From: Trebonia sp963774945
Lineage (GTDB): Bacteria > Actinomycetota > Actinomycetes > Streptosporangiales > Streptosporangiaceae
Direction of reading: 5' to 3'
Assembly (NCBI GenBank): GCA_963774945.1
Contig: CAVZHA010000007.1
Coordinates: 842,806 to 906,805, forward strand
DNA length: 64,000 nt
A program made the translations under genes and the position numbers. Positions 55,905 through 64,000 of the stretch are shown here, piece by piece (the first letter of the stretch is position 1; every line of letters starts with the position of its first letter). The notes under the pieces are model-generated. The model made no database searches. It was given only the letters and a program-made list of their open reading frames with translations, and was not told the DNA's origin.

Positions 55905-58396
55905 GTGCATGCCGACGACATCTTCCGGGCAATTGGCCGGTTCTCTGTTAAGTTCCGCTGGGTAGTGGTGGTGCTCTGGATCGTCGCCGCGGTCGTCATC
56001 CCGAAGGCGCTGCCGTCGCTGGCCAGCGTGACCCAGGGCAACAACAGCGACTTCCTGCCCGCCAGCGCGCCCAGCCAGCAGGCGGCGAACCTCGCCGCCC
56101 CGTTCGGCGGCACCAACGTGATCCCGGTGCCGGTGGTCGCCGCGGTCAGCAGCGGGACGTTCACCGCGGCCGACCAGGCCTGGCTGGCGCACGCTGTCGA
56201 CCGACCTCGGCAAGGTGCCGACCGTCGTCAAGGTGAACGACCTCGGGGTGTCGGCCGCGCGCGCGGGGGTGGACGGCCAGGCCGCGCAGCTCCAGGTGCT
56301 GTCCAACGTCGAGCCAGAACGACCAGGGCGCGCAGACCGACCTGATCAACAACCTGCGGACCGCGATCAAGGACTCGTCGCCGCCGCCGGGCGTGCAGGC
56401 GCACCTGGCCGGCCCGCTCGCGATCCAGGTGGACCAGCAGAAGCAGTCCGGCAACACCGGCAACCAGGTCGAGCTCGTCGCGGCGATCTTCATCCTCATC
56501 CTGCTGTTCCTGATCTTCCGGGCGCTGCTCGCTCCGTTCATCACCCTCATTCCCGCGTTCCTGTCGGTCGCGATCTCCGGCCCGATCGTCGCCGAGCTGG
56601 CGAACCACGGGCTCAAGGTCTCGATCCTCGCGCAGCTGCTGCTGACCGTGCTCGTGCTCGGCGCGGGCACCGACTACGGGCTGTTCCTGGTCTTCCGGGT
56701 CAGGGAGAACCTGCGGGCGGGCCAGGCCAGCCACGACGCCGTGGTCAACGCGCTGACCAAGGTCGGCGAGTCGATCACGTTCTCCGCCCTCACGGTCGTC
56801 GCGGCGCTGCTGTCGCTGCTGGCCGCGAGCTTCCAGATCTACTCCAACCTCGGCATCCCGCTCGCCATCGGCATCGGCGTGATGCTGCTGGCCGGGCTCA
56901 CCCTGCTGCCGGCGCTGCTCGCGATCTTCGGCAAGGCCGCCTTCTGGCCGTCGAAGCCCAAGCCGGGGACCTCCTCGACCGGCCTGTGGGGCAACGTCGC
57001 CACCCGGGTGGTGAAGCGGCCGGCGGTCGCGCTGCTGATCGGCGTGATCGCCTTCGGCGCGCTGTCGATCGCGGTCACCGGGTACAAGAGCGCCGGGTTC
57101 GGCGGCACCATCTCCGCGCCGGCCGGCACCGACTCCGCGGCCGGGCAGAACCTGCTGGCCAAGTACTTCCCGTCCTCGTCGGCCAACCCGACCAACCTCG
57201 TCTACAAGCTGTCGACGCCGGTCTGGGAGGACCCCGCGGTCATCGCGGCCGCCACCACGCAGCTCGAGCACAGTCCGCTGTTCACCGGCGTGACCGGCCC
57301 GCTGAACCCGGTCGGCGGCGGCCGGGTTCACGCCGGCCGAGTACACCGCGCTGCACGCGGCGCTCGGCTCCGGCCCGCTGCCCGCCACCGCGCCGGCCAT
57401 CCCGGCCGCGTTCGCCGGCAAGGTCACGCCGACCCAGTGGACGGAGGCGTACCAGGAGTACCGGGCGACCGCGCAGTTCGTGGACCCGGCGACGGCACCA
57501 CGATCCAGTTCCAGACCGGGCTGACGGCCGGCGATCCGAGCAGCACGGCCGCGCTGAACGCGGTCCCGGCCCTGCGGGCCGAGGCGGCCACGGTCGGCAC
57601 CACGCTGCACGCCACCGCGAACGGCGTCGGCGGTGAGGCGCCCGCGTTCTACGACATCAGCCAGATCTCCAACAGCGACCTGGCGCACGTGATCCCGATC
57701 GCGATCATCGTCATCGGCGTGCTGCTCGCGCTGGTCATGCGGTCGCTGGTCGCGCCGCTGTACCTGATCGCGTCGGTGGCGATCTCCTACTTCGCGGCGC
57801 TCGGGCTCGCGGTGATCGTCTTCATCAAGCTCGGCAACTCCGGCGGCATCACGTTCATCCTGCCGTTCCTGTTGTTTATCTTCCTGCTGGCGCTCGGCGA
57901 GGATTACAACATCCTCGTCATGACCAGAATCAGGGAGGAAGCGCACCATATGCCGCTGCGGGAGGCGGTCACCCGGGCCATCGGCGTCACCGGCACCACG
58001 GTGACCTCGGCCGGCCTGGTCCTGGCGGGGACGTTCGCGGTGTTCGCGGTCGTCGGCGGCAGCGGCTCGGGCGGCTCGCAGATCCGGGACGTCGGCATCG
58101 GCCTGGCGGTCGGCGTCATCATGGACACGTTCGTGGTCCGCACCGTGCTGGTTCCGTGCACCGTGGTGCTGCTCGGCCGGTGGAACTGGTGGCCGTCGAA
58201 GCTGGTCGTCGACTCCCCGGAGGCCGACTCGGTGAGCGCGGACGCGGACGCGCTCGGGCTGGCGACGCCGGGCAGGACGCGCGCGCGGCCGGCTCGGCAC
58301 GCGACGCGACCGATTCGCCGACGGACAGCGGGTCACCCCGACGCAGCTGAGCGTTTCCGTCAAAGTAACCCCGCTCGGCGCGTCCGGACAGGATAA
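55905..58396 (+). CDS. MMPL family RND transporter (frameshifts)
   Basis: About 830 residues from GTG 55905. Twelve TM helices in two halves, each with a large periplasmic loop. Marks: SVKFRWVVVVLWIVAAVVIP (TM1), FLPASAPSQQAANLAAPFGGTNVIPVPVV, VELVAAIFILILLFLIFRALLAP, VLVLGAGTDYGLFLVFRVRENLRAG, ALTVVAALLSLLAASFQIYSNLGIPLAIGIGVMLLAGLTLLPAL in the first half; IIVIGVLLALVMRSLVAPLYLIASVAISYFAALG, FLLALGEDYNILVMTRIREEA and DTFVVRTVLVPCTVVLLG in the second. It exports lipids or small molecules with the proton gradient. Shifts near 56195, 56320, 57320 and 57495. Confidence 0.9.
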
Positions 58397-58533
58397 TTGA
58401 CACCATGACCTCGGACATGCCGAGCGGGGTGCTTTTCTTATCGCACGCTGACCGGGAGACTCTTGACGGAAGTGTGTTCCGTGGGCGGCAGACGACGTAC
58501 GGCGGGCAGCCGCGGGGCCGGGAAGGGACGCCG

Positions 58534-60535
58534 ATGCAGGAACTGCGCTTCGTCGCGGTCAGCGAGGACGGCAGCTACGCCGTCCTCGCCGTCCCGGGGC
58601 GGAGCGCGCGTTTTACCCTGCCGATCGACGAACGACTGCGGGCCGTCGCGCTCGGCCAGACCTCGCGGCTCGCCCAGTACGAGATCGAAGTGGAGAGTCC
58701 CTTGCGACCCAAGGAGATCCAGGCACGAATCCGCGCCGGCGAGACGGCGGAGGAGATCGCCGACGCCGCCGGCATCCCGGTCGAGCGCGTGCGCTGGTTC
58801 GAAGGACCGGTCCTGGCCGAGCGCGCCTACATCGCCGACCAGGCGCAGGCGGCCTCGGTGCGCCGGGCAGGCGACTCCGGCGGGCCCGGCGCCCGGCTCG
58901 GCGACATCGTGCCCGAGCGGATCACCGCGTCCGGCGCGGACGCCCGAGGACGGGCAGTGGGACTCCCGCAAGCGCGGCGACGGCAACTGGCAGGTCACGC
59001 TCACGTTCCCGTCCGGCGGCCGGCTGCACGTCGCCGAGTGGGTCTTCGATCCGCGCCGCCGCCACGTCATGCCCGCCGACGACAACGCCGAGCGGCTGTC
59101 GCTGCCCGAGTCCGAGCTGCCGCCCGAGCCGGCGCGCTGCCGGGCGAGGCCACCGTCACCCCGCTGGCCCCGCGCCTCGGCGCGGCGGCGGGGATGGGCG
59201 GCGGCGGCATGGGCGGCGGCGGCTTCGCCGGCGGCGGTTCCGGCGTCGGCGTGCGTTCCTTCCGCCCGGAGCGCTCGGTCATCCCCGACCGTTCCCTCGG
59301 CGGCGACCGGTCGCTGGCCGACCGGCCGCTGTCCCCGCCTCGGCCGCGGTTCACGCTCCGGCCCGGCTTCAGCCGCTTCGGCGTCGCTTCGGCGGCGGAT
59401 CGACCGGGCATGCCCGAGCGTCCGGCGATGTCGCACCGCGCCGGCGGCGCCCCCGGCTCCGCCCCGGCCGGCCTACCACGACCACACCGCCTTCCGCGAT
59501 GCCGCCCCCGAGCCGGTCGCCCACCGCGATCCGGCCCCGACGGGCTACCGCGCGCGGCACCCGAGCAGCGGGCGCCGGAGCAGCGGGCACCCGAGCAGCC
59601 GGCCCCGGCCGGGACGGTCCCGGTCACCGCGCCGCCGTACGTCTTCGAAGACCTTCCCTCCCCGGCCGGGGACCGGGCCGGGCACACTCCGTCGCGCCAC
59701 GTCGTCTTCGAAGAGCCCGAGCCCGGCCTACCTCGACGAGCAACCCGAACTCGCGCCGCCGCCAGCAGCGGGTCACGCGCCCACGTCAGCCAGCCCGGGG
59801 ATGCCCGTCAGCGCGGCACCGGAGGCGGCCCCGGCCCGCGAATTCGCCCCGAACGTCCCGGCGGCGCCGCCGACGCAACAGCCCGAACCCCGCCATCGCC
59901 GCCCGGTACGTCACCACGACGGTCGCCGCCGTCCCGCCGCCAGAGCCCGTCACACCCGCGCCTGCGGCGGCGGAGGCACCGAGCGCGCAGGCGCCTGCCG
60001 CCCACCAGGCCACCGGGTCGACCGACGGCAATGCGTCCCCGCCGGCGAAGGTCAGCACGCCTGCTCCGGCCGCCGCGTCAGCGGCGACCGCCCTCCCGGC
60101 CGAGTCGCCGCCCACCCTCGACAGCTTGCGGCGACCGGCTGGTTGGGCGACCGCTGGTTCGACCGACAGCGGCCGGGAGTCCGGCTGTGGCGAGGCACAC
60201 AGCGCCGTCCGTCCCCGCGCCGTCCGTCCCCGCAGCCCCCGCGCCCGCAGCCCCCACGCCCGCGGCAGCACGGAACGCGGTCAGCCCGTCCAGACCCGAC
60301 CGCCTGTACGAACCGGTCGGGGAGACCGGCAGGCAACTCCGGTAGAGCCGGTCCGAGTCTCCGGCGGCTTCCGCGGCGACCACTCCGGCTCCGCAGCACC
60401 GCCACGGCCCAAGCCCGACGCCGCACCAAGGACACAGTCGGCAGCGCCAGCGCCCAGGGCGCGGCAAGAAGAGCGCGCAAGGAGCCGCCGGTCGCAGTCG
60501 GACGTCGCCCGTCCTGGGACGAAATCGATGCGTGA
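58534..60535 (+). CDS. sepH: septation protein SepH (frameshifts)
   Basis: About 666 residues from ATG 58534, with GAAGGGA upstream; the longer frame from 58405 is not needed. Start MQELRFVAVSEDGSYAVLAV and the helix-turn-helix-like domain PLRPKEIQARIRAGETAEEIADAAGIPVERVRWFEGPVLAERAYIA (DUF3071) identify SepH, an activator of FtsZ assembly in Streptomyces. The middle and C-terminal part is long, Pro/Ala/Arg-rich and disordered, with tandem PEQRAPEQ units, and ends PSWDEIDA as in other SepH proteins. Shifts near 58940, 59140, 59470, 59560, 59730 and 60150 in the low-complexity part make its exact sequence unsure. Confidence 0.87.
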
Positions 60536-60620
60536 CCGGCGAGCTCCCGGCCAGCAGGCGGACGCAGCCCGGCCCGTGCGGCGGGCTCCCACGGCCGAGG
60601 GCTCGCCCGCCCCGCCCCGG

Positions 60621-61615
60621 TTAGCCGGACTGCTGGAGGGCGAAGCCCCAGTTGAGCACCTTGGCGGTGTCCGTGGCGCCGGTGAAGGGGCTGGAGGCCG
60701 GGGAGCCGAGGACTGCGCCGATCAGGGTTCGGCCGTTGCGGACCGCCTCGAAGAGCAGGGTGTGGCCGGCCGCGTTGGTGAAGCCGGTCTTGATGCCGAT
60801 CAGGCCGACGTAGCTTCCCAGCAGGATGTCGTCGCTGGTCACCGAGATCGCTTTGTGGCCGTCGCCCTTGGGCAGGTTGTACAGACTTCATGGCCACGAT
60901 CGAGCGGAAGTCGGCGTTCTGCATGGCCGCCTCGCCCAGCGTCACCAGCTCGGCCGGGGTCGAGTAGGTGGAGAACTCGGTCGGGTACGGCAGGCCGTCC
61001 GGCGAGGTGAAGTGGGTATTGGCCAGGCCGAGCTTGGCCGCCTCGGCGTTCATCTTGGCGATGAACGCGGGCAGGCCAGGGCCGTAGGTGTTGGCCAGCG
61101 TGTACGCGGCGTCGGCGGCCGACATGATCAGCATGATGTGCAGCAGCTCGTCGGTGGTGAAGCGCTCCCCGGGGATCAGCCCGGCCGCCTCCGCGCCGTA
61201 CCTGGCGACATAGCCGACCACCGCCTTGGGCACGGTGATCTCGCGGTTCAGGTCCCCCGACTGGAGCACGACCAGCGCGGTCATCACCTTGGCGATGGAG
61301 GCGATCGGCAGCGGCCACGTCCGCGTCCTTGGACCAGAGCACCTGGCCGGTGGTCGCGTCCACCAGGATGCCCTCCTTGGCCTTCACACCGCGCGGCACG
61401 CCGACGACGTTGAGCGCCGGCCCGTCCGGAGCGCTCGCGGTCTTGCTCGCGGAGGCGGCGGGCACGGTCGCCCTGACGGCCCGGCCGGGCGACGAGATCA
61501 CGACCGGCTTGGTCGCCCCCTGCGCGTCCGGCACGACCGCGGATGAGCACCCCGCCGTCAGCCCTCCGGTAGCCAGCGCCACCCCCGCGATCATCAACCG
61601 GACGACCAGACGCAT
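60621..61615 (-). CDS. D,D-peptidase (PBP, S11 family) lipoprotein-like (two frameshifts)
   Basis: About 331 residues from ATG 61615. Lipoprotein signal MRLVVRLMIAGVALATGGLTAGCSS with lipobox LTAGC. Penicilloyl-serine transferase motifs: PIASIAKVMTALVVLQS (SxxK, nucleophile Ser), IMSAADAAYTLANTYG (SxN position reads S-A-A) and GIKTGFTNAAG (KTG). The position of Asn is Cys in the Streptomyces K15 transpeptidase and Ala here, so it belongs to the K15-like branch. Shifts near 61310 and 60885. Acts on peptidoglycan outside the membrane. Convergent with sepH. Confidence 0.88.
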
Positions 61616-62287
61616 GTGACTCCACGAGGGTAGGCAGTAGGGCGGCGGCGGGCACGGAGGGCGCTCGGCCGCTCCCGATCGTACGATGTTATGTCCGTAG
61701 ATATCTGGCCAACCGGCTAAGCCGCCACCGACCTGCGGTGACTGAAAAGCCACCTTCCGTAGCTATCGATGCCCGGACGAGGACCCCGCTAAGCACCGGG
61801 TCGCGCCCTCACCCACTGGCATAGCCGCACCCATGGGGGCCTCAGTTGTCAAGAGGCCGTGCTGAATTGACCCGGTGACCTGGTTCGCGGTCGCCGGGCT
61901 GGGGTGGGACTGCTGTTGCTGGCTTTCCTCGTCGCTGCCGGTTTGTGCCGTCGCGCGGGCCGGGGTCAAGCTGGAGCGCCCGCAGCGGCGCGCCGGCAGG
62001 CGCGGGCGAGGACGAACGAGCTTGACGCCGGCGAGCGGCGGCCGATGATCGGGAGCGAGGAAGAGCGCCTTCCTGCGGGTTGTCTGGTGCGGGGGTCGCT
62101 GGCTGGTTCCCCGGTGCGTGCGTGGTTGTCGGAGTGGTCTCACATGCACCCATTCGGCTCCTGCCCGAGGCGGGCGGGCGCCATGACCGTGTCATCCGGG
62201 GACCGGGCTGCTCAGTCAGGTCATCGAGCGCGGCGGGGCCGGCTCATGCGGATTTGCGAGCTCGCCCGGGGCTGGCGACCCTCCCCG
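61616..62287. other. 672-bp region between D,D-peptidase and IS110 transposase
   Basis: No gene I can support; open frames on both strands here are Arg/Pro-rich and without family marks. The stretch beyond about 61790 is probably the 3' non-coding part of the IS110 element (transposase on the minus strand), but IS110 elements have no terminal inverted repeats and I cannot place the end. Confidence 0.4.
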
Positions 62288-63289
62288 CTAGCTGGGCGCA
62301 CCGCCGCTGGCGGCGTCGGTGAGCAGGTGATAGGCGCGGGTGAGGAGCTTGCGGGCGATCGCGGTGGTGGCGATCTTCTTGCCGCGGCGGCGGGCGAGGG
62401 CCTCGTAGCCGGGGGCGAAGTCCGGGTGCCGCTTGGCGGTCTGCGCGGCCTCGCACAGCACCCACCGCGGCCCAGGTCGGCCCCTGCTTGGAGATGTGCC
62501 CGTGGTGGACGGTGCGGTCGCTGCCGCGCACGGTCGGGGTGAGCCCGGCCCAGGACGCCAGCTTGCGGGCCGAGCCGAAGCGGGTGATGTCGCCGATCTC
62601 GGCGAGCAGGACCAGCGCGGTGAACGGGCCCACGCCGGGCAGCTGGGTGAGCACCTTGACCCGCGGGTCGGCCTTGGCCCGCTGGCGCACCTCCGCGTCC
62701 AGCCGGTCGATGGGCTGCTGCAGGGCGTCCATCAGCGCCAGGGCGTCGTCGATGACCTCGCGGGAGACCGCCGGCAGCTCCAGCGCGGCGAGCCACCGGC
62801 GGCCCGGGCCGCTCCAGCAGCCCGCCGGCCGGCCGTGGCCGTGGTCGGCCAGGACCGCGTGGATCCGGTTGCGCAGCAGGGTCCGCAGCCGGACCAGCTG
62901 CGCCCGGTGCCGCAGCACGCGCCCGCAGCTGGCGCACCTCCGGCGGCGCGATCCACGCCTCCGGCAGCAGGTCGGCGCGCAGCAGCTGCGCCAGGGTGGC
63001 GGCGCCGACCTTGTCGTTCTTCAGCCGCGCCGAGGCGATCGCCTTGCACTGCAGCGGGTGCACCATGTGCGGCTCGAAGCCGTAGTCCTCGAGCAGCTCC
63101 AGCAGCCACCCCCAGCCGAACGCGGCCTCGTACGCCGCCGGCGTGCCCGCCGGCAGCTCCCCGATCACCGACAGGATCGGCTTCGACGCCGTTGGGCACG
63201 TTGCGGTTGGCGAGGACCTCGCCACCCTCATCGATCACCGCCACCTGGGAACGCTTGCGGTGGACGTCGATTCCGACGTAGACAGACAT
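62288..63289 (-). mobile_element. IS110-family transposase (frameshifts)
   Basis: About 333 residues from ATG 63289, with GGAGG 7 nt upstream. DEDD N-terminal domain: VYVGIDVHRKRSQVAVIDEGG (first Asp), AAFGWGWLLELLEDYGF and KNDKVGAATLAQLLRADLLPEAW. C-terminal Transposase_20 domain: LTQLPGVGPFTALVLLAEIGDITRF, KLASWAGLTPTVRGSDRTVHHGHISKQG (catalytic Ser region), then a C-terminus read in a shifted frame (IATTAIARKLLTRAYHLL). Frame changes near 63190, 62930 and 62470. In this family a bridge RNA from the non-coding end guides target choice; the 5' region of this transposase is at 63290-63480. Confidence 0.9.
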
Positions 63290-63480
63290 CGAGGGCCTCC
63301 TTCCCGAGCTCGTATGTCACCCGGAACGTACGTTCACCGGGCTGAGCAGGGAAGGGGGCCCGGCCTCACGCCCGGTCCCCCATAGGGTCAGGTCAGGCGC
63401 GTCCCAGCCAGGTACTCGCAGGTCGGGGCTAACCCTCCAAAATTAAAACAAGCACCAACATTTTGGAACGTACCGTTGCT
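63290..63480 (-). ncRNA. possible bridge RNA region of the IS110 element
   Basis: The roughly 190 bp upstream of the transposase start are where IS110-group elements encode their bridge RNA. It contains the palindrome GAACGTACGTTC (63324-63335) with CCGG/CCGG flanks and GC-rich self-complementary stretches near 63355-63385. I cannot assign target and donor loops by eye. Confidence 0.3.
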
Positions 63481-63535
63481 TCGCCTTCCCCGCCCACGCG
63501 ACCCGGAGGGCGGCCCGTAGGGGCCGAAGAGCGAT

Positions 63536-63608
63536 CCCCCGCGCGCCCTCGCGCGCCCTCGCGATCCCCCGCGCGCCTTCACGCGCCCGCGGCGCCCTCG
63601 CGCGCGCT
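63536..63608. repeat. CG-rich low-complexity block
   Basis: Repeats of CCCTCGCG and CCCGCGCGCC units run up to the sixth copy of the 16-nt repeat. Intergenic, no coding sense. Confidence 0.6.
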
Positions 63609-63621
63609 TCTTGCTGTTATC
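63606..63621 (+). repeat. dispersed 16-nt repeat, copy 6
   Basis: Exact GCTTCTTGCTGTTATC after the CG-rich block. It is followed within 15 nt by a partial second CTGTTATC. Confidence 0.85.
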
Positions 63622-63750
63622 TGGCTCTGTTATCGGCAGCATCCAACGTCAGGACGTAACCACCGCGAATCAGGAGGTTAACGCCCGACACGGGTGCTCT
63701 CGTTGTCATGGTCGCACAGCGTTACCGAACGCGCTGATATAGCTATCAAT

Positions 63751-63792
63751 TGATTGCTCATCGGCACCGACTGATTACTCATCGGCACCGAC
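63751..63792 (+). repeat. 21-bp tandem repeat upstream of lipoprotein gene
   Basis: TGATTGCTCATCGGCACCGA and TGATTACTCATCGGCACCGA are consecutive 21-bp units (each ending in C) with one difference. They lie 45 bp before the lipoprotein start, two helical turns per unit, and may be operator sites. Confidence 0.55.
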
Positions 63793-63836
63793 GCCGGACG
63801 GGATCCATGAACCACAGCGAATGGGGCGGATGAGCG

Positions 63837-64000
63837 GTGAGGATGCGGGCGCTGATCGCCGGCTCGGCCGTGCTGATGGCAGGCATCGTCGCCTGCGGCT
63901 CTTCTTCGGGCGGGGCCGCGATGTCCGCCTCTGTCACCAGCGCTTCGGCTTCGGCGTCAGCAGCGCGCTTGACGAAGCGCGAGAAGGGGAAGGCCAGCAC
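63837..64000 (+). CDS. lipoprotein, N-terminal part
   Basis: Partial; start GTG 63837 or ATG 63843. Signal MRALIAGSAVLMAGIVACGSSSGG has a clear lipobox (GIVAC) and is followed by Ser/Ala-rich linker AMSASVTSASASASAARLTKREKGK. Membrane-anchored outside by family rules. The functional domain is beyond the window edge. Confidence 0.7.
   Translation, partial: MRMRALIAGSAVLMAGIVACGSSSGGAAMSASVTSASASASAARLTKREKGKAS

Noticed and set aside
58405..58533. Longer N-terminus for SepH
   Set aside because: The added residues are not SepH-like, and the ATG at 58534 has a ribosome binding site and the family start MQELRFVAV.
61763..62149. Minus-strand open frame between the D,D-peptidase and IS110
   Set aside because: Arg/Pro/Thr-rich without family marks; probably non-coding end of the IS element.
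63536..63608. Possible CRISPR-like array of CG-rich units
   Set aside because: Units are irregular and short with no spacers; it is low-complexity sequence.

Overview
The window is very GC-rich DNA from an actinomycete. The gene content fits a mycelial soil organism: a SepH division protein, a SteA/SteB-like pair, a RamB-type regulator facing isocitrate lyase, an Rv2466c-type (mycothiol-linked) DsbA-fold protein, the ergothioneine operon egtABCD, a K15-like D,D-peptidase and many GTG/TTG starts with GTGA or ATGA overlaps. I cannot name the genus. About half of the long genes are broken by 1-nt shifts although the protein continues in the next frame, including genes expected to be essential such as murJ. 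I read most of these as sequence errors, not pseudogenes, and give each gene its full span with approximate shift positions.

Layout. 1-4.4 kb: Rv2466c-like DsbA protein, a small membrane protein, then purine/allantoin genes hyi-allB-alc. 4.5-7.4 kb: TetR regulator with an ABC ATPase and permease. 7.8-10.9 kb: DUF4062-STAND NTPase-repeat protein, the best candidate conflict (defence-type) gene. 11-12.5 kb: catalase, followed by a 0.5 kb intergenic region with two kinds of dispersed repeat. 13-17.4 kb: ureohydrolase and NCS1 permease, a divergent XRE-cupin regulator, glycerate kinase. 17.7-25.4 kb: XRE-AAA-TPR regulator, GMC oxidoreductase fused to an alpha/beta hydrolase, STAS protein, NUDIX hydrolase. 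25.6-31.9 kb (minus strand): envelope and division cluster steA - steB/mctB-like - mraY-like - murJ - glycosyltransferase. 32-38.6 kb: selD, egtABCD, potassium channel. 38.6-47 kb: large membrane protein, core MetE, VOC protein, secreted phosphoesterase plus beta-propeller, galE, YidB-like protein. 47.3-52.3 kb: homoprotocatechuate meta-cleavage genes (FAH-RraA fusion, DapA-like, HpaE, HpaD). 52.8-55.7 kb: ramB-like regulator divergent from aceA. 55.9-61.6 kb: MMPL transporter, sepH, D,D-peptidase. 62.3-63.3 kb: IS110-family transposase. 63.8 kb to end: start of a lipoprotein gene.

Metabolic links. Allantoin breakdown yields glyoxylate; Hyi and glycerate kinase belong to the route that returns it to glycerate, and AceA also makes glyoxylate. 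The HPA cluster converts homoprotocatechuate towards pyruvate and succinic semialdehyde. EgtA-D and catalase are redox protection.

Three things need most attention. First, a 16-nt word, GCTTCTTGCTGTTATC, occurs six times, always between genes and always in the same orientation. Second, a 67-bp AT-rich element with near-perfect palindromic ends occurs twice without indels. Third, the DUF4062-STAND gene lies alone between a transporter operon and catalase. No CRISPR array, rRNA or tRNA was seen.
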